Assembly: GCF_019059575.1 (NCBI RefSeq)
Contig: NW_024882030.1
Location: 401,693-465,692, forward strand
DNA from: Amphibalanus amphitrite
Lineage: Eukaryota; Arthropoda; Thecostraca; Balanomorpha; Balanidae
Reading direction: 5' to 3'
Length of the DNA: 64,000 nt
The notes below the pieces were generated by a model. That model saw only the letters and a list, made by a program, of their open reading frames with translations. It was not told the origin of the DNA and ran no database searches. The translations under genes were made by a program, and so were the position numbers. Below are positions 45,661 through 59,200 of the stretch, in pieces; the first letter of the stretch is position 1; each line of letters starts with the position of its first letter.

Positions 45661-46319
45661 CACCGCTTGATACTAGACCGTGTCCTGTATCCACCAGTCG
45701 ATGGTATGGTGTCCCGGGATCCGTACCCGTGCTGTGTCCATACAGCTGTAATATAACTAATACACACTGTACAGTCTACAGTTGACGGCAGAACGATGCA
45801 CCGTTTCTCAGCGGTCAGTCAGCTGCCTGCAGTGGTAGGCTGTGCCGCAGCACACGGGCTGGGTGACACATTGATCACCATAGACACACTTCATGTGTGA
45901 TAATCAGTACAGCCTTACGGCTCAGTCAACTGAAGTGCTGGGCCGGCGGTGCGGGTAAAAAGTATGATTCCCCCGCCCCCTGAGGGATGCATTTCCTGGG
46001 AATGACCTGATTTTTCTTTTTTTTACTGGTAGGTAACTCTTTGGGTTTGGCTTAATTTTTACGGAACAATTATATTAGGCAGCCTGACGCTGCACACACT
46101 TTTTATGAAGGATCCGACATTAGAGCTCCACGTCGCTTCAAGAAAGTGACTTCTTTTTATCACAACTTCGTATGACATTATGGAATGATATGTTCAAAGC
46201 ATTGCATAATGGTCAGCAGCCTTACAATCCCTTTGACTAGTTACCGTTACGAAATGACAGCACTACATAGTGGCGCTTGGGAATCCAGTAACATTGGTGT
46301 ATTGAACGTCTCAACCACT

Positions 46320-47290
46320 GTGTATTTCAATCGCCATCAGCCCGTGATATCCCATGAGCGACACCGAACCGGACATATCCGGTCCAAACGAACCACAGCC
46401 GACCGGACCACCGACGGTCCGACACAGTGACGGGCGAGGTCCGATATCGCCTGGACCGGACACCCTCACAGCTAGCTCCAACCTCTCTCTGGTCTAAACT
46501 GAAACTACAACACAACAGCACAGCGGCGTGAGCCAGCGTGACGTCACAACACACGTGACGTCACCACGGCGGTACCTCCGGCACGATGACAACAGTTTAC
46601 CGACGGCTGGACAGTGGCCCGGAGCGTGATAAATCTCGGATGCTGAACAGTGAACATACCCACTGTCTATCAAAGCAGTGTCAACAAACGTAGCAATCTG
46701 TGCTCAAATGATCAAGCATTTAGGTGGCCACTTAACCCAAACCAGCCTGGCACGGCGGTAAAGTACCCGCGGAACTGGCCCGATGGTACAGGGCGGCTCG
46801 AAGTACTTCTGGATATGAATGTCTAGATGTGCATTGTGCCCCGTACAGCGCTGCCGACAAGACACGGTGCTGCCACCTGTTGTCGAGTTCCGACACTGCC
46901 GCCCGGCACCGGAGCGGACGAGGCACCGGGAAGCTAGTCGTCTACGTGTAGGAACCCAAGTAGATTTTGCTGCCATTGGGAGGCTCAGTAAGCTTGTCGT
47001 ATGCAGACTCTGGAAACGGAACACGTCAGATTACACACTGATTGCTAGTGATGTTACATGGGGCAACTCAAACTGATGACGTCACCTACAGATACATAAA
47101 CGAACACAATGACAATGTGTGTATCACCGACTAATGACGTTATGAGGGCTGATACTGATACTGTGATGTCACTAACGGAGATACACGTCACCAAGCGTGA
47201 CGTCAGTACTAGTGACGTCACGTGCGTCAGTGTGCGTGTCCGAGAGGCCGGTGGCGCCGTGTCGGCTGGTGTGGGTGGTCAGAGACGCCG
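46320..47290. repeat. Segmental duplicate of 355-2840 (3' flank of genes A and C)
   Basis: The block matches 355-797 and then, without the TTAA element and SINE-like repeat, 1806-1835 and 2162-2840. It includes the ATG at 46354 equivalent to that at 400. It shows that the whole gene plus 3' flank was duplicated, and supplies the empty sites. Confidence 0.85.
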
Positions 47291-50200
47291 TCACTTACCG
47301 GGGACCCGAAGATAAATGATGCGGGACTGGTCACTGTCACATCCCAGGTCTGTCTCGTGCAGGGCAGTCAGGACGGCCTGGCAGTTTTCAGTTGAGGATT
47401 TGATGTACAGTCTATACAGTTTCCTGCAGGTCACTGCCATCCTGCAACAAGATCAGAGCAAAACAGAACAGGTCAGTATAAGGGACACAGTCACGAAGTG
47501 GCACAAGTGAGCGATTAAACACGGAGACACTGCATAGTGCATTGTCAATGTCGTTCATAATATAAAATGTGCCTCCGGCTATCTCAAGTTCCCAGTATGA
47601 TACAGTGGAGCGCTATGGATGCTTCACACGATACTGTGAGCCATATGCTATTCCATGCCATCTCTGTAGGTTAAACTCTGACCATCTCAGACATGTAGGT
47701 GTAGCAAGGCTACATCTTGGGACGTTTTAACATTTTCAGATCGGGACCCAGCCGCCCGCCATACTCCCCTCCCCATACTCAGCAGCAGCAGTCATCGACT
47801 CATCATACCGTGGCACACTGGTCACAAGCCTTCCATCCCAACACCTCATCCCCACCAGTGTCAGCGCCGTCGGGACAGAGAGCCGGTCGGCCGCCGCCGC
47901 CGCAGCGTCAGCATTCTGATCCAGAACAGGTGAATGTCTACAACGACCCCGCACGATGAGCGACAGAGGCACATCACAGCCCCGAATGAGCTGCTGTGGC
48001 GCAATGACCACAGTCCGCTGTCATCGCCACATGCCTGCCCTCACTGCGACTCATCCACAACTGAGTCAGCAACGGCCGGCCGCCGTCGCCGCAGATTCAG
48101 CAGCTTTATCCGAGCCGAGTGACTGTCTCCAACGACCCAGGGGCGGAGCCGCGAGGGTACGTCACCAACCCCTCCCCGAAGAGCCCCAAATGGTCACCAG
48201 GGGACAGCGCAGGACCGAAGTCGCAAAATCCATCAGCAATGGAAGGGGACGTTGAAAACACTCAAGTAAAAGGTTACATCAAACGCTGGACGTCAAATCG
48301 TAGCTAATATACAAGAAAACTACAAGAAACCAGTAAAATTTCAAGACATAAATTGCATCCCGGATGGTACCCTGGAAAGTGGACCAATCAGAGAAGAGTT
48401 GGCAATGACGCATCAGAGCGGCAGAGAAGCGCTCGCCGCCGGAGGCTGACAGACAGATCCCTGGGGGACTCCGGCCGAGTGACACACGCCCGATCCCACC
48501 ATGTAAGTTCCCTGAAATTATCCTGGCGGCTGGGTGGGGTAAATTAAACTGGGTTTAAGAAATTTATATTATGAATTAACAACGTAACGAATACAGTTAA
48601 ATTTCAATACCGTACAGGCTGGACGCAGGTTACCAATGCTTATTTAGGAATATTGTGTATAGATTTTACCTGATTGATTATTATTCGGAAAACGCGTTGT
48701 AACTTGGAAAACGATTTACTCCATGATAGAAGCTACGGGAAAGGCAGAACTTTCCGTTAGGAATCAGTACCTTCGTGGGTTGGCGAGGAAAACTGGCACA
48801 TACAGCGTAATATTTTATTTCCAATGATTGAAACTGGCTTAGTTTCCGGAACGGGTAATATGATAAGATCTGTTTAGCTTTGTTGGTTAGGAAATCTTCG
48901 AATGATTAAATGTTAGGTAACGATTATCCAAACCAGAGTATGATATCAGTTGTAAAGGAAAATGTTCACTATTGATTTATCGTCGTTGGCGGAGAAACGT
49001 ACCATTTCTTTACTGTTTTATTGTTAACGCTTGCTCGCTTTGCTTCGCTTCACAAATATATCAATCTGTTATTTTCATAAAGAGTCTTGAGGGAAATTTC
49101 GGGAAAGGGTAGGAAATTATCAGTACGAAATGAAGGAACGGAAAGAGAGGGAGAACACGAGGGTAAATCGCGACGATCGGGACAGGGGACAATTATGGGC
49201 GGCAGCAGAGAAAGACGGTAGCTGCAAACACTGACTCATCCGCGCACTGCACGGTAGGCGATCGGGCCGGTCTAGCCTCGCGAAACCTCAAAGACACTTT
49301 TTTCCGAAAATTGGAAAACAACGCATACTAGTCGACAGAAAATTCATCAAAGATTACGATTAGTGCATTTGCATGGCTCAGGAGACATTTTTTCGTGGAC
49401 AAAAGTATCGTTAAAGACAGCGTTCCGTAACACTTCATAAGGGGGATAATTACAGCCGATGTTTACGCTCTTTGAATATTTTGCGGAACGATGAAATTGC
49501 TAGGTGTTGAGCATCCATTTTGCATGGAAAGTGAAATTTAGATGTTTAGACGATTCCGCCATAGAAAGCAAGTGGACAAAATCAGTTCAAAATGTCTTAT
49601 AATTAGGTTAACTTTTTATATTTTTTCTACCACTGAACATTACGTTCACTGAATTGACCAAGCCCAGCAAAAAAAGTTTTACGAGGATGAACTGAAAATA
49701 ATGCTGTATCGCATGCACTAAGACACTATCTATTAGGGGAGCCAGTAAAAATTTGCAGCCACTTGCAGCCCTGGCATCCAGACACTTTTTTTCTTCTAAG
49801 GGTTGGCCGTGGCTTGGTGCACTTGAGCACAAGTGGTAAATGCTCCAAAGGGTGTTTTCGCGATAGCTCAAAACATCCAGGCAATAGAGAGCTGCAACCT
49901 GGCATACCTGACCTTTGATGCACGCTGCATCTTGTGACACCAACCGCACTTTCAAGTCAGGTCAGGTCACTGACCTATGACGTCATAAATGAGCCTCTGC
50001 ACGATCCTCAGATGTCGCAACCCTGCGACGCTCTCAATGCCAAAGTAACTTTCACAGGGAGGTGAGACTTGCAGGACTTATTGTCCTTCAGAGGTGTTAC
50101 AACTTGTATATCTCAGATTTTTCCTAAATGTCACATAAAGTCAGGTAGGTCACGTGACCTCACCTATAAGTCAATGGGGAAATATGAAAACTGTTATTTT

Positions 50201-53200
50201 GGCGCCAGGAATGATATTCAATTGTCTCAAGTACATGGAATCGTTACTTCATGCACTCCTTGCAAGATCTGATGCTGCATTTTTGCATTGTTGACCTTGC
50301 ATGACGTCATTTATGACGTCACTAGGGTCATACGAGTTTTTCGTCAATAACTCCCGATCAACTTGAGCTAGAGAGTCGACAAGGTCACCAATGGACTCCG
50401 GAAGACCTGCCAAATAGAATGATATGCGATATGACCTCCTTCGACCAACTTCGTGATTTGAAGACCTCTGATCTGATCTTGGCTCGAGGTCAAGGTCAGG
50501 TTGACCTTACGGTGGCCTCACCTGAACAAAAGTATACCATTCGACGCGCCTGAGCAAGGCGAACACGACGATGTCAAAATCGTGGTTCTGCGGCCATGTT
50601 TTGCGAAGTTATTTACCAAAACCAAACCCACTGCTTGGGTCACGTTATGAAATGGGGCCTTGCCGGGCGAGATTTACGCTGTGTCATGATGTGTATAAAT
50701 TGGTAGGGCATAATCGTTTGAATAAAAAATTGGTTTGGAAGCAATTTTCTATGGAGGTACACACCATTTCAATGTCCTACGCAGCTCATATCGTCATAAA
50801 TTTCGACCTACCCTCAAAAGTATTCATGCGTTATTCGAGCAGCAATTAGGCAAATTGCAAGCTCGCCACAGAGCACAAATCCTATAAGAGATAGTCCTTA
50901 CTTAAAACATATGATCATTGGATATTCAAGAAGGTTGCTCCTAAATATTGTGGTTCTAGCTTCAAAAACATAGATGTTATGAATGCCGATAGGTTTCGCG
51001 AGGCTACACCGGGCGGATCGCCCACTGTGCACTGGTCGGAGGCTGAGGAGCTGGCCCGGAGAAGTTCCAGAAAGGTGAGTGATTTTCTTTCATTGTAATG
51101 CTACGGTGTTCCGAAAGAAGGTTTTCTGTAAATTCTCCGAAGGTTGTCCAAGTACATAGATATCAGGATAGGATTCGGGAAGTAGGATTAAAGATATTAG
51201 GATATACATCCGTTCGTTTGTTTAGGAGATCAACGACTAAAATATGCCCTGCGTTCCTTTCATACGCCCATCCTAAGCCCCGACGAGTTACTGGTGATCA
51301 GTTCTTGTCGTAACCCGTCCATTCGCTCATCCTACGCCCCGACGAGTTACTGGTGATCAGTTCTTGTCGTACCCGTCCATTCGCTCATCCTACGGCCCGA
51401 CGAGTTACTGGTGATCAGTTCTTGTCGTACCCCGTCCATACGCTCATCCTAAAGCCCCGACGAGTTACTGGTGATCAGTTCTTGTCGTACCCCGTCCAAA
51501 CGCTCATCCTAAGCCCCGACGAGTTACTGGTGATCAGTTCTTGTCGTACCCCGTCCAAACGCTCATCCTAAGCCCCGACGAGTTACTGGTGATCAGTTCT
51601 TGTCGTACCCCGTCCAAACGCTCATCCTAAGCCCCGACGAGTTACTGGTGATCAGTTCTTGTCGTACCCCGTCCAAACGCTCATCCTAAGCCCCGACGAG
51701 TTACTGGTGATCAGTTCTCGCCGTACCTGTCCGAAGGAAAGCCCCAATCTAGACCCCCGGTACTAAATATATTATCCATCAGTCATCCCATTAATAGTCG
51801 TTGATTTCTGTTGAATAAGGAAAGTATGGGTTGAGTAAGATCAAGATAGGAATGATAACGAGCAGCTAAACTTGTGAGTGCTAGCTGTGACCACGCTGTA
51901 TTTTGTAAGTTAAGAAAGTTAGTTGTTTAGGGTGAGAGAAGAGGATATAATTTTACGAAGTAATTTCCGGGAAACGGGTTAAGAGGCGCCAGGTGTTGAT
52001 TTGAGCAGGGTTAACCCGCGCCCTGCTGGGGGGGGTGTTTGAACACCCCCCCCCCCTTGTGGTTTTTCGCGAATATCTCAAAAACGGGGGCGCGGAGCGC
52101 CGCCATTTTTTGTACACCTTACCATGCATCAATTCTACACATGTTGTGAAAATTTCAGACCAAGGTCATTCAAGGTCAGGTCACCAGGTCACTTGAAGTG
52201 ACCTCACCTCATAAAAAGTTTCAATGTCTGCCATAGCAACACCGAGTGACCGATCGCTTTGAAACTTTCAGCGTTTGCTAAAAGCAATAGCATGTACAAA
52301 ATGTATATCTCAGAATTTTGATATCGATGACCTAAGGTCAGGTCAATTTTGCGACCTCCCCATTATAAGTCAATGGGAGAAAATTGAAATGCGTCTCTTT
52401 TGGACGAAAGACATTATAAACACTCCCAAACACTAAATTACAAGTGGTTTAGACACACTGAACATGAAAATGGTGTCCGTGACCCCTGTTTATGCCCTGA
52501 GGTCATCTCAGGTCACGAATGGTATCTAACAGTTTTTCGCAAATAACTTTTGATAGAGGCATGCTAGCCCGCGAGTTGCTGGGGGGGGGCGTTAAACGCC
52601 CCCACTTTTTTCGCCGGGCCATAGCATAAAAACGGCGCGCCGCAGGCGCGCCAAATTTTGGGTACCTGTAGGGAATTGATTGAAGTTTATTGTGACAAAG
52701 TTTCAAAAAAATCGGTCGGAAAAATTTTGAGATATCGAGCTTCAAGTGACGTCATGATTTCTGAGTTTTCGACCAAAAACGACATATGTTCAAAAAATCA
52801 TATAAAATCACAGAATAGACATATAGAAATGCCGCAAACGCCATTAGACTGCCAATACCATGTATAATCAAATGGCTATCTTCGATTATTGATTATGGAT
52901 CCGCATTTTCCAAAATCTTGCACTGAATCTTGGCAATTTCTCGTGACTACTTCACGACCATGATACATTAATTTCTTAAATTAAACTTTTTTAGCCAAAC
53001 ACGTACACATATGATAAAATGAATGTCACCATCGTGTTCTACGCCCCAAATTACCCATAAAACATGTGTCACAGGCTGCGTATATCAGTTTTTATTTTCG
53101 GGGATATGTGCCTGCCCGGTTGACCTGACCTTGACCCTGACCTATACTTGACTGACCCCTGCATGGAGCTGACACTCTTGTAGGCCTTATATGATGGATT

Positions 53201-56200
53201 GTGCACCGTTTTGGCAGAGTTTATGACGAGAGGCGCCCATTGCGAAGTCCTGAAGTCCATGCTACTGAAAGCCCGATTTCAGGTGTTTGACCTGACCTTG
53301 ACCTGACCTGTGACCTCGAAATTCAACTTAAAAGTACTCATCTGAAGCGTCTCGTCGCGTTCTTTCGTTTGCCGCCCCGTGCGTTTCGCTGCGCCTATTG
53401 GTTCTCGAGTTATCGGCTGGGGGCGTTTAACGCCCCCCCCCCCCCCAGCAAACGGTGGGTGGCGAAATACCCCAGCAACTGCCGGGCTAGAGCGATGAAA
53501 ACACCTTAGATGTGTTCAGCTCGACGATACGGATCGACTGATATGCAACATGACCCTTTCCGGTCAGGTCATGACCTTGACCTGAGGTCAAATTTTCAAG
53601 TTGACCTTTCAAGGTCAAGTTATAGTTCATTCGATGCGTCTTGACAAGAGGAACACGATGCCGGTAAAAGTAAGCTCGTACAAGGCTTGGGTCAAAAGTT
53701 ATTGCAGAAAAACTGTTTCCGAAAAAATCGGCTATTTTTGCAGTTTTTGCCCCCTGCAGGCAAAACCGTTGACGTTAGGTCAAATCGGAGAGACTTAATC
53801 AGAAAGGGCGTTAATAGGGCTATCGAATGCGCTTTTCCGCGGCGCTGTAGCTCTTTTGGTTCCCGAGTTATGCGTTGGCTTCTTGGAAATTTTCGACATT
53901 CGACCTGGAAATCGGCGAAATTTTGCCTTCAATGACCTCTGGTGACCTGACCTTTGACCTGACCAAAAAATTGACCGAAGTGATTTCGTCATTATTTTTG
54001 ACGCTCTTTCGAACGCCGCCTTCCGCGTATCGCTACGTGGCCCAGGAGCCGAGTTAGAAGGGGGGTGTTCAAACACCCCCCCCCCCCCCAGCAGGGCGTG
54101 GAAATCCAGGACCCCCAGCCGGGCGCGGGTTAAAGTAGGATGTTAGACTTGCAGGAAAGGATTATTCAGTTAAACCGTTGCTTCACGTTATTACGATTAT
54201 ACAGTGGGACGTAAGGAAAGGGATACGAGTGCGAAGTAGGAATAGGGCAGGTAGTCCGAGGCGAGGTGTTATTGACGCGATGGGTAGGAATTCCTCGGGA
54301 AATGTAAGGGAGCCGAGAGTAGGTTTAGGCGGGAAGCCTCCATTTTTTTTCTATTATCGTACGGGCAATTTTTTTCTCGAGGCTAGACGGCTTGTGTGCC
54401 CGGCTTCTATGTCGATATTTCTACCAACATGGCTTTTGTACAGTTGAATGCGTACAGGGAGAGGTCTGTTCTGTATTGTCAGGGCTGTGTCAACAATGTC
54501 TGCACGTCTTATTTCGGCAGAGAGAGGGGCCGGTAGCGTCATGTAGTGAGGTAGTAACGTCGGTAGAGTATCGGTGGGATAAGTTGGAGTAGCAGTGTAA
54601 AGGTTAGTAGACGAGGTATCGAAAGTAATGGGGAAATGTGCAAGGAAAAGTAGAGACGTTCGAGTTCCGAGGTTTTGAGTTCAGGTAGTTTGAATTATTG
54701 TGGTAGTCAAGGTATTTGAGGAGTCCATAGATCGAGAGTTTTACGTTCTTGTAGGAAGTTAATGACAACCCATGGAGTGGTGCCGGGTATTCGTGGGTGG
54801 TGGTGGAATGAGAGCCCCTGAAAAGTTAGTGAGGCCTGATAAGTCCTAGTCGGTGGGATAGGCATCGATAAGTCCTCGGAGTCGACGGGCTCCCCCGTAA
54901 AAGTTAGGCCGAGATGTGGTGACGTCGAGTGACGTGGTGCAGTGTATGTTGTGTTAGTGGTAACTCGGCAGGCCGACGGGCCCTAAATTGAGGCAGGCCC
55001 GGGATGGGACAGCATGGTAGCCTCCGATGAGTTTTTATTTAGCTTCTTTGTTAGATGGCGGATAGCAGACAGAAGACGACACTTAAGACCCTGTTAGCGT
55101 GAATGTATAATGCAGTTTATGGACATTTATCCAGCCTGGGGGTCAATCTTTTACTTGGTCACCGGCACTACTGGAGGGTATTTTGGGGGCGTCACAGCTA
55201 AAGTACGGGGAGAATGCAAGTATTGGTATCAGGAGTGAAAGGGTGAGAGATGATGGGTGAATCCTAGGATAAGGTCCAGTAGGAGTTGTGACGAACTCAG
55301 CCGGAACGATTATATGAAATGACACTTGAGGGCATCAGGAATTTAAGCATTAAAATATCATTCAACCTCACAAAGCCGATTCAATATACCAGAATGACCA
55401 GCCTCAAATAACATAAAGCATCGACTATCACCCGATGCAATATTGTCTGCAAGGGAGGACTTTTATCACTTTCTATCTTTCCTCTATTATATCTTCTCAT
55501 TTTCTTCTTTGACCGTATATCGAGGGAGTATTGACGAAAGGTGGCGGTTTTCTTCATTTCTAACTAGAATTTCACACTTAAATTTCACTTTTTCACTTTT
55601 CCCATTTTCTATCAGCCTCCCGCGCTACATAGGCATAAATAAATATTATATTGCAGTTCTCAGGCCAATGAGACTGTCTATAGGCCGTACTGATATGTTG
55701 TGTCTTCAATTCCAGTGGAGTTGACTTCCGGTCTATCATGCACTTGAAATGGCAAACGTTATAGAAACTAGCTCAGCCCATGTCTTGTCCTATGCTTATT
55801 CACCCTTCACATTCCCGTTGGTATTATTTTTATTGTTTTGGTCTTGTACTGAATTGTTATGTATGTGTACGTTGTGCACTGTCCATATGCGTGTTTACTA
55901 CTCTATACTTGCGTCATTGAACTAAATAAGGGAGTGGGAAATATTGTTCCAACAAGTCTACAATAACCACTGTAAGTGACTACGGTCTGACTACGGACAC
56001 GATCTTTTGTGTCGCCTTCTCCCATTGTGGATGAAACGTTGCACACGGAGCAACAGCGCAAATACTTCGTTCGTCTCTCCGACGAGTAGTTTTGGTAAAA
56101 TTGCGTAAAACGGCCGTCAATATCTTTTTATGGCCTGACTTAACCCGCGCCCGGCTGGGGGTCCTGGATTTCCACGCCCTGCTGGGGGGGGGGTGTTTGA

Positions 56201-59200
56201 ACACCCCCCCCCCCTTGTAACTCGGCTCCTGGGCCACGTAGCGATACGCGGAAGGCGGCGTTCGAAAGAGCGTCAAAAATAATGACGAAATTACTTCGGT
56301 CAATTTTTTGGTCAGGTCAAAGGTCAGGTCACCAGAGGTCATTGAAGACAAAATTTCGCCGATTTCCAGGTCGAATGTCGAAAATTTCCAAAAAGCCAAC
56401 GCGTAACTCGGGAACCAATAGAGCTACAGCGCCGCGGAAAAGCGCATTCAATAGCCCTATTAACGCCCTTTCTGGGTAATTCTCTCAGATTTGACCTAAC
56501 GTCAACGGTTTTGCCTCCAGGGGGCAAAAACTGCAAAAATAGCCGATTTTTTCGGAAACAGTTTTTCTGCAATAACTTTTGACCCAAGCCCTGTACAAAC
56601 TTACTTTTACCGGCATCGTGTTCCTCTCGTCAAGACGCATCGAATGAACTATACCTTGACCTTGAAAGGTCAACTTGAAAATTTGACCTCAGGTCAAGGT
56701 CATGACCTGACCGGAAAGGGTCATGTTGCATATCAGTCGATCCGTATCGTCGAGCTGAACACATCTAAGGCATTTTCATCGCTCTAGCATGCCTCTATCA
56801 AAAGTTATTTGCGAAAAACTGTTAGATACCATTCGTGACCTAAGATGACCTCAGGGCATAAACAAGGGTCACGGACACCATTTTCATGTTCAGTGTGTCT
56901 AAACCACTTGTAATTCGGTGTTTGGGAGTGTTTATAATGTCTTCCGTCCAAAAGAGGCGCATTTCAATTTTCTCCCATTGACTTATAATGGGGAGGTCGC
57001 AAAATTGACCTGACCTTAGGTCATCGATATCAAAATTCTGAGATATACATTTTGTATATGTCATTGCTCTTACCAATCGCTGAAAGTTTCAAAGCAATCG
57101 GTCACTCGGTGTAGCTATGACAGACATTGAAACTTTTTATGAGGTGAGGTCACTTCAAGTGACCTGGTGACCTGACCTTGAATGACCTTGGTCTGAAATT
57201 TTTACAACATGTGTAGAATTGATGCATGATAAGGTGTACCAAAAACGGCGGCGCTCCGCGCCGCCGTTTTTGAGATATTCGCGAAAAACCACAAGGGGGG
57301 TGTTCAAACACCCCCCCCCCCCCAGCAGGGCGCGGGTTAAATGAGTTCACACCTCTGGAATGACAGTAATACATACTTGGAATCGAAGTTGTTTTAGATA
57401 CCTATTGCTATTGTTATTACGTAGCATTAGGATGAAGAACGATGCAGTCTAGCTAACAACTCTGCCCGTCCGTCTGTCCGTCTGTCTGCTTGCATCCATG
57501 CATTTATTAATCTCCAGCATATTATCTGTCAGTGGATGCATATTCTTCTGTGACGTGATCGTTTTCATTTTCAACGTCCATGTGCCCGTACTCCTATGTA
57601 TGTATACCTCCAACGGATAAGGTTATCGCTGAGGTTATTGCGGTCTATCCAGATACACCTAATACCCGCCGTCGCCGTCCGGCCGACTGACCTGCTGACC
57701 GCTGCCACCTCTGACTGGGCCAGGGCAGGGATGTCCGCGAGGGGCCGGGTGTCACTGAGCTGCACCGTATCCAGCTGGGAACAGCCGTGAAGGGCGGACA
57801 GCACAGTTTCGGAAATGCCGCCCGCTCCGTGAAGAGTCACGTCCTTCAAGCTGATGAGGGCAGCCAGGAGGCGTCCCGTCGCTTCCGGTGTCACGGACGG
57901 TGAGTCTGCAAAACATAAAAACAGACACACATACCGACTGGAATGGCTGCAACTCAAGACAAATAATATTCACAGCAAGATATCATGCTTAGTAGTTAGT
58001 ACTAACCAGTACGACACCTTTTTGGGAAACGGACAAGCGAGAGCAATAAAGGAATATTGGAATAGCGCAGCAGTAAGATCCAACTGCTTTATATGGGCCA
58101 TCCTTCCAACCAGTCCATAATAGCATAGCAGCCTCGAGCGTCCGTCGTTATTGAGAATAAGATGCATAAGCATATACTATACCCATACATAATAGCCAAA
58201 TGCATATACTATACTCATTGGCATGATCGGTACGATATGTGTTTAACGATAAGCGCTACGTTTTGTCAACTTGATAAAGAGCAGTAGTAAGCGGAACATA
58301 AGAGCCACGTGTTCCCTACATTTGTCATGGCCATTGGTCTGGTCACGATGTCTTGGCACCGATGCTCTACTCGTGCTGGTGTTGCTCACCATTAATGAAC
58401 AGCTTGGTGACTGAGTGGGTCGCCAGGACAGCCAGCTGGTCCAGGAGTGTGTCCGTTGCTAGCTGTACACCGAACAGCAGTCCCTCCGACGGACATCTTA
58501 CGAAAGTCAGAGGTGCCCGCGTCATTCCCGACCCTGTGGAGAGGGATATAATCGCCCATCAACACTGTCAACTGTGTACAGGGGAAGGTATACCCATACC
58601 CATAGCCCATAGCCTATGACCCATAGCCTGACACTATGGGTCAGCTAGTCAGTAAATAACACTCGTATGGGTGGCATGAGAATCACCGTCTCCCATAGTC
58701 TTTTTCTGTCATTGCCATATGCATACTAGTCATTTGTTGTCATCGCATTTTTGATCTTTAGATAATTTATCGTTTGATTTTGAGTACAATATGTCCAGGC
58801 AATAGATGTTAGCCTGCATTTGTAATTCATGATATGCGCATTGTGAATTTAATTCGTTCTCAAATCTCAGATTTCAACACTGATTGGACTTCGGTCCGTT
58901 AGTACTTAGTAGGTATACTCATTACTCATGAGCAAGCAAAAAAGTAGTTGCAAAAAAGAGTAAAGGTATTTTTGCAGGTAAGGTACCATTTGCATCTTAA
59001 CAATTTTATTTCTTCAATCAACTCTCCAACAAAACATACAACAGTTACAGGAGGGCCCATTGTCTTCCTTTTTAAGCCTCTCTCGAGATCTGAGCCACGT
59101 TTCATAAAGCGAATCCGTAACTTACGGCGGTTTTTGGCCTTGTATTGCAAAGCATGTGAAGCGATGACGTTAGTTTGAGTCGTTGAATTTATTTATCTTG

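Noticed and set aside
47717-48547. A plus-strand gene inside the gene C intron
   Set aside because: Two donor-like ends exist, but no acceptors, domain or continuous frame support a gene model.
51265-51731. CRISPR-like array
   Set aside because: The whole 59-bp unit repeats with no unique spacers, and the context is eukaryotic; it is a minisatellite.
53687-56587. Recurrent 80-codon frames beginning MGQKLLQKNC and their complements
   Set aside because: They recur only because the family 2 TTAA elements are repeated; they lack domains and fall across GGTCA arrays.
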